From Caenispirillum bisanense (GTDB lineage: Bacteria; Pseudomonadota; Alphaproteobacteria; Reyranellales; Reyranellaceae), in assembly GCA_945878895.1 (NCBI GenBank), contig CAMDVZ010000005.1, positions 1 through 34,040 on the forward strand: 34,040 nucleotides of DNA, in the 5' to 3' direction. The translations under genes and the position numbers were made by a program. Shown in pieces: positions 17,001 through 24,797 of this stretch. Below the pieces are notes generated by a model. That model was given only the letters and a program-made list of their open reading frames with translations, was not told the origin of the DNA and made no database searches. The first letter of the stretch is position 1, and each line of letters opens with the position of its first letter.

Positions 17001-17978
17001 ATGAAGACCCGCATCACCGAACTGCTGGGCATCGAGCATCCGATCATCCAGGGCGGCATGCACTATGTCGGCTTCGCCGAGCTCGCCGCCGCGGTCTCGA
17101 ACGCGGGTGGCCTCGGCGTCATTACCGGCCTGACCCAGCGCACGCCGCAGCTCCTCGCCAACGAGATCGCGAAGTGCCGCGACATGACGGACAAACCCTT
17201 CGGCGTGAACCTCACGTTTCTGCCGACCGTCTCCTCGCCCGACTACCCCGGCTACGTGAAGGCCATCGTCGAGGGCGGCGTGAAGGTCGTGGAGACGGCG
17301 GGCCGGAACCCCGTGCAGGTCATGCCCTTCCTCAAGGACGCCGGCATCAAGGTGATCCACAAATGCACGTCGGTGCGCCACTCGCTGAAGGCCCAGGAGA
17401 TCGGGTGCGACGCGGTTTCGGTCGACGGTTTCGAGTGCGGCGGTCATCCCGGCGAGGACGACATCCCCAACATGATCCTGCTGCCGCGCGCCGCCGACGA
17501 ACTCGACATCCCCTTCGTCGCCTCGGGCGGCATGGCCGACGCGCGCTCGCTGGTAGCCTCGCTCGCCATGGGTGCCGAAGGCATGAACATGGGCACGCGC
17601 TTCATCGCCACGAAGGAGGCGCCGGTTCATGAACGGGTCAAGCAAGCGATCGTGGCCGCGAGCGAACTCGACACGCGTCTCATCATGCGGTCGCTGCGCA
17701 ACACCGAGCGCGTGCTGAACAACGCCGCCGTCGAGCGGCTTCTCCTCAAGGAGAAGGAACTCGGCGCCAAACTCAGATTCGAGGACATCATGGAGGAGGT
17801 CGCGGGCGTCTACCCGCGCGTGATGACCGACGGCGACATGGATGCCGGCGCCTGGTCTTGCGGCATGGTCGCCGGCCTGATCCACGACATCCCGACCTGC
17901 AAGGAGCTGATCAACCGCATCATGAACGAGGCCGACGCGCTGATCCGGAAACGCCTCCTCGGCCTCGCCGCGGCCTGA
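17001..17978 (+). CDS. Nitronate monooxygenase family FMN enzyme
   Basis: FMN-dependent (beta/alpha)8 barrel enzyme of the nitronate monooxygenase / 2-nitropropane dioxygenase family, 325 residues. Landmarks are the N-terminal ELLGIEHPIIQGGMHYVGF, the GGLGVITG phosphate-side loop, SVDGFECGGHPGED (carrying the active-site His region), and FVASGGMADARSLVASLAMG with GAEGMNMGTRF, the FMN phosphate-binding segment. ATG 17001 has GGAGGA upstream; the ORF track's extra N-terminus from 16863 is not family sequence. It is divergent from the Rieske alpha gene. The enzyme oxidises nitronates such as propionate-3-nitronate; some relatives are FabK-like enoyl reductases, but the GGHPGED loop favours the nitronate group. 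No partner gene follows within 130 bp. Confidence 0.9.
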   Translation: MKTRITELLGIEHPIIQGGMHYVGFAELAAAVSNAGGLGVITGLTQRTPQLLANEIAKCRDMTDKPFGVNLTFLPTVSSPDYPGYVKAIVEGGVKVVETAGRNPVQVMPFLKDAGIKVIHKCTSVRHSLKAQEIGCDAVSVDGFECGGHPGEDDIPNMILLPRAADELDIPFVASGGMADARSLVASLAMGAEGMNMGTRFIATKEAPVHERVKQAIVAASELDTRLIMRSLRNTERVLNNAAVERLLLKEKELGAKLRFEDIMEEVAGVYPRVMTDGDMDAGAWSCGMVAGLIHDIPTCKELINRIMNEADALIRKRLLGLAAA

Positions 17979-18110
17979 CGCGGCGGCGTCCGGAAACACG
18001 CCCGCCCGGATGGCGCGATCGCGCGTCTCGCGCCGTCGCGGGACATCGGCACATCGCGCGCGACGGCGTTCCCGCAGGTGGTTTGGAGCCAGCCCGTCCC
18101 CCGCGCGCCC

Positions 18111-18404
18111 CTACTCCAAGCGGCCCGTCGTGCCCCTGGACGCGTGCCGTACCCGCAACATCCGGACTTCCCCCGCCGCGTCGTCGACGGCGTAGAACAC
18201 GATGTAGCGGTAGCGCACGATGACCAGTTCGCGCACGCCGGCGATCTGGCTCGAACGCCCGCGCCGGGGAAAGTCGACAAGCCCGTCGATGGCCTGCCGG
18301 ATCGTGGCGATCACCGCGCGGGCGCCACGTGGGTTGCGGGCATGGAGGTAGCTGAAAATACTCCGGAGCCGGGCCGTCGCGTGCGCCTCGTAGCGAACCC
18401 TCGC
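18111..18404 (-). pseudogene. RelE/ParE-family toxin without a usable start codon
   Basis: Toxin half of a type II toxin-antitoxin pair, about 97 residues. The frame shows the ParE fold landmarks: VRYEAHATARLRSIFSYLHA, a conserved middle FPRRGRSSQIAGVRELVIVR, and the end strand RYIVFYAVDD. The body is intact to TAG at 18111, but no ATG, GTG, TTG or CTG lies in frame near the expected start; the codon at the right place is GCG (18402-18404). If that were GTG the protein would begin VRVRYEA, a normal ParE start. The same base change explains the lost stop in the antitoxin. It is therefore probably silent. The ORF-track start far upstream (18647) lies inside the antitoxin gene and is not credible. 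Confidence 0.7.
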
Positions 18405-18640
18405 AGGCCGTACTTGGCGTACATTGCCGCCACTTCTTCCTCCGTGGCGAACTCTCCGCGGCGAGCGGCCGCAAGGGCCGCTTCGAGATCGGCACGCTCC
18501 TCGGGCGTCGTCTCGATGGCTGGACGCAGGAGATCTCCGGCACGCTCCATCAGCTCGACCGCGAGAAGATCCTGCTGGTCGAGCGACAATGTCCGCACCT
18601 TGTCCAGTGATTGCTCGAGGCGCCTCGATATCTGGCTCAT
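18311..18640 (-). CDS. ParD/RelB-like antitoxin, C-terminally extended by loss of its stop
   Basis: Antitoxin of the same module, upstream of the toxin as usual. The first 79 residues (MSQISRRLEQSLDKVRTLSL to the end AAMYAKYGL) match in length and style the small addiction-module antitoxins with LDQQDLLAVELMERAG and a TPEERADLEAAL segment. The normal stop would follow AKYGL, but the codon there is CGA (minus strand, 18403-18401) and translation runs 30 more residues over the toxin in another frame (RGFATRRTRRPG onward, low-complexity and unrelated to the family). CGA is one transition from TGA. The extended protein may still bind DNA at its own promoter. The resulting 109-residue protein overlaps the toxin frame by 94 bp. 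Confidence 0.75.
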   Translation of the reverse strand: MSQISRRLEQSLDKVRTLSLDQQDLLAVELMERAGDLLRPAIETTPEERADLEAALAAARRGEFATEEEVAAMYAKYGLRGFATRRTRRPGSGVFSATSMPATHVAPAR

Positions 18641-18773
18641 CGATCACCCTTCCGTTCGCGACGCCATCCTAGCGGCCCGCCGGGGTCGTCGCACGGCCAC
18701 CGTGACGGCCATGCGCCAATCAGGTCGGCGGTGGCGCCATCACCCGGCGCCACGACACGGCCGAGTCGCGGAA

Positions 18774-19388
18774 TCAGCCGCGCTTGCCCGGCGAGGAAGC
18801 GCGCCGACGTTCGATCTTGCCGCCTGCGCCCGCCCTTCGCGCCGCGTCGCCCTGAGGTTTGCGCAGACGCGCCGGCGGCGCCTTCTCGATCATCCCGTGC
18901 ACGCCGAGCATCGACCCGCCGATGGTTTCCAGCGCGAGGAAGCGGCGATCCTCGACCCACCCCGGTAGCTGGAGATGCAGCGCCAGATCGCGGCGGAAAC
19001 CGAATGGCCGGTAATATTCGGGGTCGCCCACGAGAATCACGCGGGCGATGGCGAGTTCGCGGCAGCGCGCCAGGCTGTGCCACATCAGTGCCTTGCCGTA
19101 GCCGAGGCCGCGCAGGTCGGGCGCCACGGCGAGCGGCCCGAGCAGCGTCGCGGGCCACTTGCCGTTGATCGAGATCGGCCAGAACCGCAGCGACGCCACC
19201 AGCTCTCCGGTATCGTCGAGCGCCACGAAGCAGAGGTCGGCCGTCGGTTTCACCCCCTCGCGCAGCTTGTAGACGGTCTTGTTCATGCGGTCGGGACCGA
19301 ACGCCGCCGCCACCAGCGCGTCGACCGCCGGTCCATGGACCTTGCGCTCGCGCAGGATGCGCATCGGACGGTGCGGCAGGTCGGTCAT
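18774..19388 (-). CDS. GNAT-family N-acetyltransferase (YhbS-like)
   Basis: Cytosolic acetyl-CoA-dependent acetyltransferase, 204 residues. The GNAT acetyl-CoA loop is seen as VAPDLRGLGYGKALM (R/Q-x-x-G-x-G/A type), after the central strand LLGPLAV. The downstream VILVGDPEYYRPFGFRR is the hallmark of the YhbS/COG3153 group. A basic tail (RRASSPGKRG) is unusual and may be a lineage extension. ATG 19388 (MTDLPHRPMRIL) is chosen because GTGGAG lies upstream; the ORF track goes to 19514. It is on the minus strand, upstream of the antitoxin by about 130 bp, and divergent from the membrane protein gene. Substrate unknown; relatives acetylate small amines or proteins. Confidence 0.88.
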   Translation of the reverse strand: MTDLPHRPMRILRERKVHGPAVDALVAAAFGPDRMNKTVYKLREGVKPTADLCFVALDDTGELVASLRFWPISINGKWPATLLGPLAVAPDLRGLGYGKALMWHSLARCRELAIARVILVGDPEYYRPFGFRRDLALHLQLPGWVEDRRFLALETIGGSMLGVHGMIEKAPPARLRKPQGDAARRAGAGGKIERRRASSPGKRG

Positions 19389-19531
19389 CGTCGGGCTCCA
19401 CTTCACTGGATCGGCCGCGTAGGCTGGCGCGCGTCGGCGCGGAGGTTTATGGCAGGCGCGCGTGCCGCCCGCTATGGTGGGCGCGTCGTGGCGTTCGCTC
19501 GCCACACACCCCACCCTCGCCGGGAGGCCCG

Positions 19532-21220
19532 TTGGACTCCACCGCTCCCCCGTTGCGGACCGCTCTGTTCGCCGTCGCCGCGCTGGCCTATCTCGCCGGC
19601 ACCGCGCTCGCGGCCTGGGCCGTGATCGCGGCCTGCGACGGGCGCCTGATTTCCTGGCTCGACGACGCCTACATCCACATGGCGATGGCCAGGAACCTTC
19701 TCGAGCACGGCGTTTACGGCGTCACGCCACACGGCTTCACGACCTCCTCGTCCTCGCCGGCCTGGGTGATCCTGCTCAGCGTCGGTTACGCGCTGCTTGG
19801 CGTGAGCGAGTGGCTGCCCTTCGCCGTCAATGCCGTGGCGACGCTGGTGTTGCTGTTCTGTGCCGCGTCGATATTGACGCGCCCCGCCGACACGATCGCG
19901 GGCGGCGAACTGGGGCCGCGCTGGCGAATGATCGACGCGCCGTGGCCGGCCGCGTGCGCGGTGGTCGGCATGGTCGCGCTGGTTGCCACCGTGGCGCCGA
20001 TCACGCTCACGCTCGCGGCCATGGAGCATGTCGCGCATGCCGCGCTCATGCTCTACGCCACCGACATCCTGGCCCGTCGCCTGTGCGGCGAGGAGGCCGA
20101 GGAGATGCCGACCGGCGCCAGCGTCCACCTGCCGCTGCTGCTGCTGCCGCTGGTGCGCTACGAAAGCCTGTGGTTGCCGGTGATCGCCGCCGCGCTCGCC
20201 ATCGGCCGGCGCCAGTGGATCGCGGCGATCGCCATGCCGGCCGCGGCGTCGGTCGGCGTCGTCGCCGTCGGGGCGTGGTCCTGCGACGCCGGCTGGTGGT
20301 TCCTGCCGGTTTCCATCCTCGCCAAGACCAGCCTGGTCCCCGGCGCGGCAGCCGATGGCGGCGCGCTTTACGTGGCCAAGTTCCTGCTCTGGTATCCGTT
20401 CAAGCGCCTGTTGCTCAACGCTCCGATCCTGCTGGCGATCATGGCGATGTCCGCCACGACACTCGCCGTCGCGGTCGCACGCGACCGCGACAACGCGCGC
20501 ACCGCGTGGTTTCTGGCGCTGGCGATGTTCGTGGGCGGCGCCTGGACGCACGCGACGTTCAGGCAGTTCGGCTGGGGCGGCCGCTACGAAGGCTATTTGC
20601 TGGCGATGGGCTGCGTCTTCCTGCCCGCCGCCCTCGCCCGTCTGCGACCGGACGTCCGCGCGTTCCGGTCGCGTCCGGCGCTGATGGCGGGCCTGCCGTT
20701 GCTCGCCCTGCTCACCGGCCTGGTCGTCCATCGGACCGTCGTGATGCATCGCGGCCCCGGCGCGGCGGCCGCTACCGTGTGGCAGCGCGATTTCTGGCCG
20801 GCCGATTTCGTGGCCCAGCACTTCGGCGGTGGTTCGGTGATGGCGATGAACATCGGCGCGTTGAGCTGGATATCCTCGCCCCGACTGACCGACGTGCTGG
20901 CGCTCGGCGACCGCGAAGTCGCCGGGCTGCTCGCCGCGGGCCGTCTCGACAACGCGGCGCTGATCGACCTCGCCAGGCGACGCGGCGTCACGGTCGCGAT
21001 CCTGTTCGACGCCGACTACAGGCGCTGGGTCGGCGCGCCGCCGCCTTTCGTCAGGGTCGCCACCGGCCGTCCGCAGGCGGCACCCGAGAATGCCTTCGCG
21101 TTCTATGCCACCACGCCGGAACGGGCGGCCGAGCTGGCCCGCGCACTCCAGACCTATGTCGGCGAACGCACCACGCGCGTGACGCTGACGGTCGAACCGG
21201 CCTGGTCGACGCGGCGCTGA
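19532..21220 (+). CDS. Polytopic membrane protein, GT-C glycosyltransferase-like
   Basis: Integral membrane protein of 562 residues with about ten hydrophobic helices (for example ALFAVAALAYLAGTALAAWA, AVATLVLLFCAASI, LPLLLLPLVRY, AILLAIMAMSATT). After the first helix a loop has WLDDAYIHMAMARNLLEHG, an Asp-Asp pair placed as in GT-C transferases that use polyprenyl-phosphate sugars, followed by TSSSSPAW typical of DUF2029/PMT-like proteins. The C-terminal part is a soluble domain with no motif that I recognise. TTG 19532 is used as start because GGGAGG lies at 19522-19527 (short spacing) and no ATG gives a full first helix. It stands alone, convergent with thyX. A mannosyl- or arabinosyl-type transferase is likely but unproven. 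Confidence 0.7.
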   Translation: MDSTAPPLRTALFAVAALAYLAGTALAAWAVIAACDGRLISWLDDAYIHMAMARNLLEHGVYGVTPHGFTTSSSSPAWVILLSVGYALLGVSEWLPFAVNAVATLVLLFCAASILTRPADTIAGGELGPRWRMIDAPWPAACAVVGMVALVATVAPITLTLAAMEHVAHAALMLYATDILARRLCGEEAEEMPTGASVHLPLLLLPLVRYESLWLPVIAAALAIGRRQWIAAIAMPAAASVGVVAVGAWSCDAGWWFLPVSILAKTSLVPGAAADGGALYVAKFLLWYPFKRLLLNAPILLAIMAMSATTLAVAVARDRDNARTAWFLALAMFVGGAWTHATFRQFGWGGRYEGYLLAMGCVFLPAALARLRPDVRAFRSRPALMAGLPLLALLTGLVVHRTVVMHRGPGAAAATVWQRDFWPADFVAQHFGGGSVMAMNIGALSWISSPRLTDVLALGDREVAGLLAAGRLDNAALIDLARRRGVTVAILFDADYRRWVGAPPPFVRVATGRPQAAPENAFAFYATTPERAAELARALQTYVGERTTRVTLTVEPAWSTRR

Positions 21221-21226
21221 AGGGCG

Positions 21227-22165
21227 TCAGGCACCACGTCCCAGCGAGGCCATCAGTTCGCGCCAGTCCCGCGCCGACAGGCCGCTCGTCTTCTGCTCTA
21301 CCGGCTCGCCCGCCAGCAGTCGCTTGACGATGGCGAGGCCGGTCTTCGACAGCGCCGTGCCGCCGAGCCGGTATTCGAGAAACGCCTCGTGCGCCAGCGG
21401 GCACCAGCGCTTCAGCGTGTCCACCATCACGTCGGCATAGGCACGAATCTCGTACTGCGCGTGCGCGTCGGCGCGCAGCGACAGGAAATGCATGAGATTG
21501 TGCAGGTCGGTCTTCCAGTACCATTGCGTGTAGTAGTTGAGCGACAGGTTCATGCGCGCCAGCTCGCGCGCCAGGCCCGAGCGTTCCGGATCGAGCGGCG
21601 CGCCGTCGGTGCCTTCGTTCAGCATCTCGAAATAATGTTCGTAGACCAGCTCCGAATCCTTGCGCAGCAAATCGAATACGCGCTCGGCTTCCTTGCCCGC
21701 CAACACCGCGTCGCGACCCTGCCGGTTGGCGGCGCTCTGGGCCGCCAGATGCTCGGGCCGGGGGATGTAGAACTCCTTGTCGAGAATCGAATAGCGCGCC
21801 GAGTACTCGTTCACGTTGGCGGTGCGGTGGCGAATCCACTGCCGCGCCACGAAGATCGGCAGCTTCACGTGGTACTTGATCTCGCACATCTCGAAGGGCG
21901 TCGTGTGGCGGTGCCGGATCAGATAGTTGATCAGCCCCCGGTCCTCGCTGACCCGCTTGGTGCCGCGCCCGTAGGACACCCGTGCCGCCTGGACCACCGC
22001 GTTGTCGTCGCCCATGTAGTCGATCACCCGCACGAAACCGTGGTCGAGCACCGGCAACGCTTCGTAGAGAACCTCCTCCAGATCGGGCGCCACGACGCGC
22101 CGGGTCGGCCTTTGCTCGGCGCGCTGCTGGTCGATTTCGGCTTTCTGGTCGCTCGAAAGGGGCAT
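21227..22165 (-). CDS. thyX: Flavin-dependent thymidylate synthase ThyX
   Basis: Converts dUMP to dTMP using methylene-tetrahydrofolate, FAD and NADPH; 312 residues, cytosolic. The ThyX motif R-H-R-x7-S is complete: [11 protein letters not shown] at residues 112-122, with the activating Ser122. Further landmarks are [23 protein letters not shown] and [28 protein letters not shown] 22165 has GAAGGA upstream; the ORF-track extension to 22318 is not family sequence. Divergent from a small winged-helix gene 133 bp away, in a gap holding inverted arms GATTGGC / GCCAATC (22184-22225). Presence of ThyX suggests, but does not prove, that thyA is absent from this genome. Confidence 0.96.
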   Translation of the reverse strand: MPLSSDQKAEIDQQRAEQRPTRRVVAPDLEEVLYEALPVLDHGFVRVIDYMGDDNAVVQAARVSYGRGTKRVSEDRGLINYLIRHRHTTPFEMCEIKYHVKLPIFVARQWIRHRTANVNEYSARYSILDKEFYIPRPEHLAAQSAANRQGRDAVLAGKEAERVFDLLRKDSELVYEHYFEMLNEGTDGAPLDPERSGLARELARMNLSLNYYTQWYWKTDLHNLMHFLSLRADAHAQYEIRAYADVMVDTLKRWCPLAHEAFLEYRLGGTALSKTGLAIVKRLLAGEPVEQKTSGLSARDWRELMASLGRGA

Positions 22166-22298
22166 CGGCGAATCCTTCGCGGTGATTGGCCGGCAATCTA
22201 GGGACCGGGGCCGGCGGCGCCAATCGGGAAAACCGCCGGTGCGTGGACCGGCCCTCCGTGTTGGGCTATCGGGCCGACCAACCGCGGGAGGCCAGACG

Positions 22299-22646
22299 AT
22301 GACGACAATCAAGCTCACCGTTCAGCCACTCGCCGGCGCGCTCGATGATTTCGTCCGCGGCTGGAAAACCGGCAAGGCCGACAAGGAGGCACGCATCGGT
22401 TTCGCCACGCCGGAATTGCTGTGGGAGGTGCCGACGGCCAGGCGCTGGGCATTGCTCAAGACAATGGCCGGCCAGCGACCGATGGCCTTGCGCGACGCGG
22501 CGCGCCGGGTCGGGCGCGACGTCAAGTCGGTGCATGGCGACGTTCACGCCCTCCTCGAGACCGGCATCCTGCGCAAGACCGACACCGGCGCGATCGTCTT
22601 TCCGTACACCGCCATCCACGTCGACGTGTTGATGAAGGCCGCATGA
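22299..22646 (+). CDS. Small winged-helix regulator, HVO_A0114-like
   Basis: Predicted DNA-binding protein of 115 residues. After a short N-terminal part comes [20 protein letters not shown], then the helix-turn-helix [20 protein letters not shown] and the wing [20 protein letters not shown], ending FPYTAIHVD, all typical of the HVO_A0114 type of antitoxin-like regulators. GGGAG precedes ATG 22299. Relatives are usually encoded beside a DUF6516-type toxin; no such gene lies upstream or downstream here (upstream is thyX on the other strand, downstream the convergent molybdoenzyme). It is therefore an orphan antitoxin-like regulator or a stand-alone transcription factor. Confidence 0.75.
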   Translation: MTTIKLTVQPLAGALDDFVRGWKTGKADKEARIGFATPELLWEVPTARRWALLKTMAGQRPMALRDAARRVGRDVKSVHGDVHALLETGILRKTDTGAIVFPYTAIHVDVLMKAA

Positions 22647-22659
22647 CGGTCGCGTCCGC

Positions 22660-24690
22660 TCAAGCCGCCCAGGCCGCGACGTCGAGCCAGGTGCTCTGGT
22701 AGGTGGCACCTTCGCCCATGTCGGTGTAGCGGTCCGAGACGAGCATGTTGATGGTGCCCGCCACCGCCTCCTCGTCGGGGCGCTGGCCCGGTACCAGCAC
22801 GACGCCGGGACGCACCTCGTCGACGACGCGCACGACCAGGCCGATCTCACCCTTGTCGTTGAACAGGCGCACCTTCTGGCCATCGGCGAGGCCACGTTTG
22901 GCGGCTTCTTCGGGATGCAACACACAGATCGGCGCGCCTTCGCGCTTGCGCAGGGCGCCGACGGCGGAGAAGGCGGTGTGGGCCTGGAAGTAGCCAGGTG
23001 CCGTCAGCAGACGCAGCGGCCAGCGCTTGCCATCCGTGGCTTCGACCGGATCGGGTGTCCAGTCCGGCAGGCCCGAAAGTCCCGCCTTTTCCATGTCGGG
23101 CGAGAAGAACTCCAGCTTGCGCGAGGGGGTGGCGAAAGGCTGGCCGACGATGTCGTGAACGATCGAAATCGGCTCGCTGGCGAACAGCTTCGCCTTGTCG
23201 GCCTTGCCGGCCGGCCCGGTGGCGCCGTCGAGCAGCCGCTCGGCGATCTGGCGCGGGCTCTCGCCGAATACCGCGTCGGTCAGGCCCATGCGTTGCGCCA
23301 GCGCTTGCGCCACCGCCACGTTGGAACGCGCCTCGCCCTGCGGTGGCACCACGGCCTGGCTCCACTGCATCCAGTAGGCGCCGTAGGCACGGAACAGGTC
23401 CTCCGTCTCCAGATAGGTCGTGGCCGGCAGCACGATGTCGGCGTAGCGCGCGGTGGCGTTCAGGAACGGGTCGTGCACGACCGTGAACAGGTCCTCGCGC
23501 GCCAGCCCTTTGCGAATCTTGTGGACGTCGGGATTGGTCACCGCCGGATTGTTGGCCGAAATGTACAGCGCCCGCAGCGGCGGATCGTTCATCGTCAGCA
23601 GCGCCTCGCCCAGCCTGAGGTGGTTGACCATCCGCGCCGAGGCGGGACCCGAGGGCTTGCGCACCGCGGCGTAGTTGAGATCGCACGACGCCGCCGTCAG
23701 CAACACCGCGCCACCGCCGCGCTTGCCGTAATGGCCGCTGACGCCTGGCAGCAAGGCCACCGCGCGCAACGCCTGGCCACCCCAGGTGAGGCGCGTCATG
23801 CCCTCGCCCAGCCGGATCAACGCCGCCTTCGAGCGGCCATACATCGACGCCAGCCGCTCGACGTCGGCAACGGTCAGGCCGGTGATTTCCGCCACTCGGT
23901 CCGGCGCGAAGCGCGGCAGGATCTCCTTCTCGACCCGATCGAACCCGACGGTGTGGGCGGCGACATAGGCGCGGTCGACCAGGCCGTCGCGAACGAGGAC
24001 GTGCATGATACCCAACGCCAGCGCGGCATCGGTGCCGATGCGGATCGGCAGATGCCAGTCGGCCGACTGCGCGGTGCGGCTGCGGCGGGGATCGATCACC
24101 ACGATCTTGACGCCGCGCTTCTTGCGCTGTGCCTCGGCCAAGGTCCAGAAATGGACGTTGGTCGCCATCAGATCGGCGCCCCACGAAATCACCAGATCGG
24201 AGTCCACGACCGATTCGGGATCCGCGCCGCCGATCGGCCCGATGGTCGCGTCCCACGCCGCCTCGCAACAGGTGTCGCACACCGTGCCGCCTTGCAGGCG
24301 GCTGGTGCCGAGCGCGTGGAACAGGCCGTTCACGAGGCCGCGGTTCATCAGGCCCTGGTGGGCCGAATAGGCGTAGCCGAGGATCGCGAGCGGCCCCGAT
24401 TCCGCGATAACCGCCTTCCAGCGCGTCGCGATCTCGTCGAGCGCCTCATCCCAGGTTATCGGTTCGAACTGGCCCGAGCCCTTGGGACCGGTGCGCCGCA
24501 GCGGCGTCGTCAGACGCTCGGGCGAATGCACCAGCTCGGCGTCGCGGTTGACCTTGCCGCAGGCGAAACCGGCCGTGTAGGGGTGGTCGGGGTCGCCCTG
24601 CACCCGTACCACCTTGCCGTTCTCGACGCTCGCCACCAGCGAACACATGTCGGGACAATCATGGGCGCAAACGGTCCGGATCTGCTGCAC
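22660..24690 (-). CDS. Molybdopterin-dependent oxidoreductase (DMSO reductase superfamily)
   Basis: Catalytic subunit binding bis-MGD molybdenum cofactor and one [4Fe-4S] cluster, 676 residues. The cluster motif is at the N-terminus: CAHDCPDMC, then FACGK. The Mo ligand region is GGTVCDTCCEAAWD, followed by LVISWGADLMATN and VVIDPRRSRTAQSADWHLPI for cofactor binding; the C-terminal dinucleotide-binding domain has RLLTAPGYFQAHTAF and LVPGQRPDEEAVAG. No Tat signal is seen, so it is probably cytoplasmic. The start is GTG 24690 with AGGAG ahead of it. No Fe-S or membrane subunit gene is adjacent, so this is a single-subunit type. Substrate unknown. The 5' leader has an inverted repeat touching the ribosome site (separate entry). 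Confidence 0.92.
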   Translation of the reverse strand: MQQIRTVCAHDCPDMCSLVASVENGKVVRVQGDPDHPYTAGFACGKVNRDAELVHSPERLTTPLRRTGPKGSGQFEPITWDEALDEIATRWKAVIAESGPLAILGYAYSAHQGLMNRGLVNGLFHALGTSRLQGGTVCDTCCEAAWDATIGPIGGADPESVVDSDLVISWGADLMATNVHFWTLAEAQRKKRGVKIVVIDPRRSRTAQSADWHLPIRIGTDAALALGIMHVLVRDGLVDRAYVAAHTVGFDRVEKEILPRFAPDRVAEITGLTVADVERLASMYGRSKAALIRLGEGMTRLTWGGQALRAVALLPGVSGHYGKRGGGAVLLTAASCDLNYAAVRKPSGPASARMVNHLRLGEALLTMNDPPLRALYISANNPAVTNPDVHKIRKGLAREDLFTVVHDPFLNATARYADIVLPATTYLETEDLFRAYGAYWMQWSQAVVPPQGEARSNVAVAQALAQRMGLTDAVFGESPRQIAERLLDGATGPAGKADKAKLFASEPISIVHDIVGQPFATPSRKLEFFSPDMEKAGLSGLPDWTPDPVEATDGKRWPLRLLTAPGYFQAHTAFSAVGALRKREGAPICVLHPEEAAKRGLADGQKVRLFNDKGEIGLVVRVVDEVRPGVVLVPGQRPDEEAVAGTINMLVSDRYTDMGEGATYQSTWLDVAAWAA

Positions 24691-24702
24691 GGCGGGGCAC
24701 TC

Positions 24703-24730
24703 CTAGAAAAAGCGATCACCACCTTTCTAG
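24703..24730. promoter_or_regulatory. Inverted repeat next to the ribosome site of the molybdoenzyme gene
   Basis: CTAGAAA (24703-24709) and TTTCTAG (24724-24730) are perfect 7-bp arms around 14 bp, with centres 21 bp apart (two helical turns). In the minus-strand mRNA the second arm of the hairpin (UUUCUAG) runs into the GGAGUG ribosome site just upstream of GTG 24690, so it could be a DNA operator or a translation-controlling hairpin. Confidence 0.45.
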
Positions 24731-24797
24731 CGCCCCCGGGCGTGCCGGGAGGAGGCGAAATTGTCCGCATCGCCGGGAAATTGTGCCGCGTCGCGGC

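Noticed and set aside
18111-18647. ParE toxin as a 178-residue protein
   Set aside because: The first 80 codons are the antitoxin gene read in another frame and have no toxin character.
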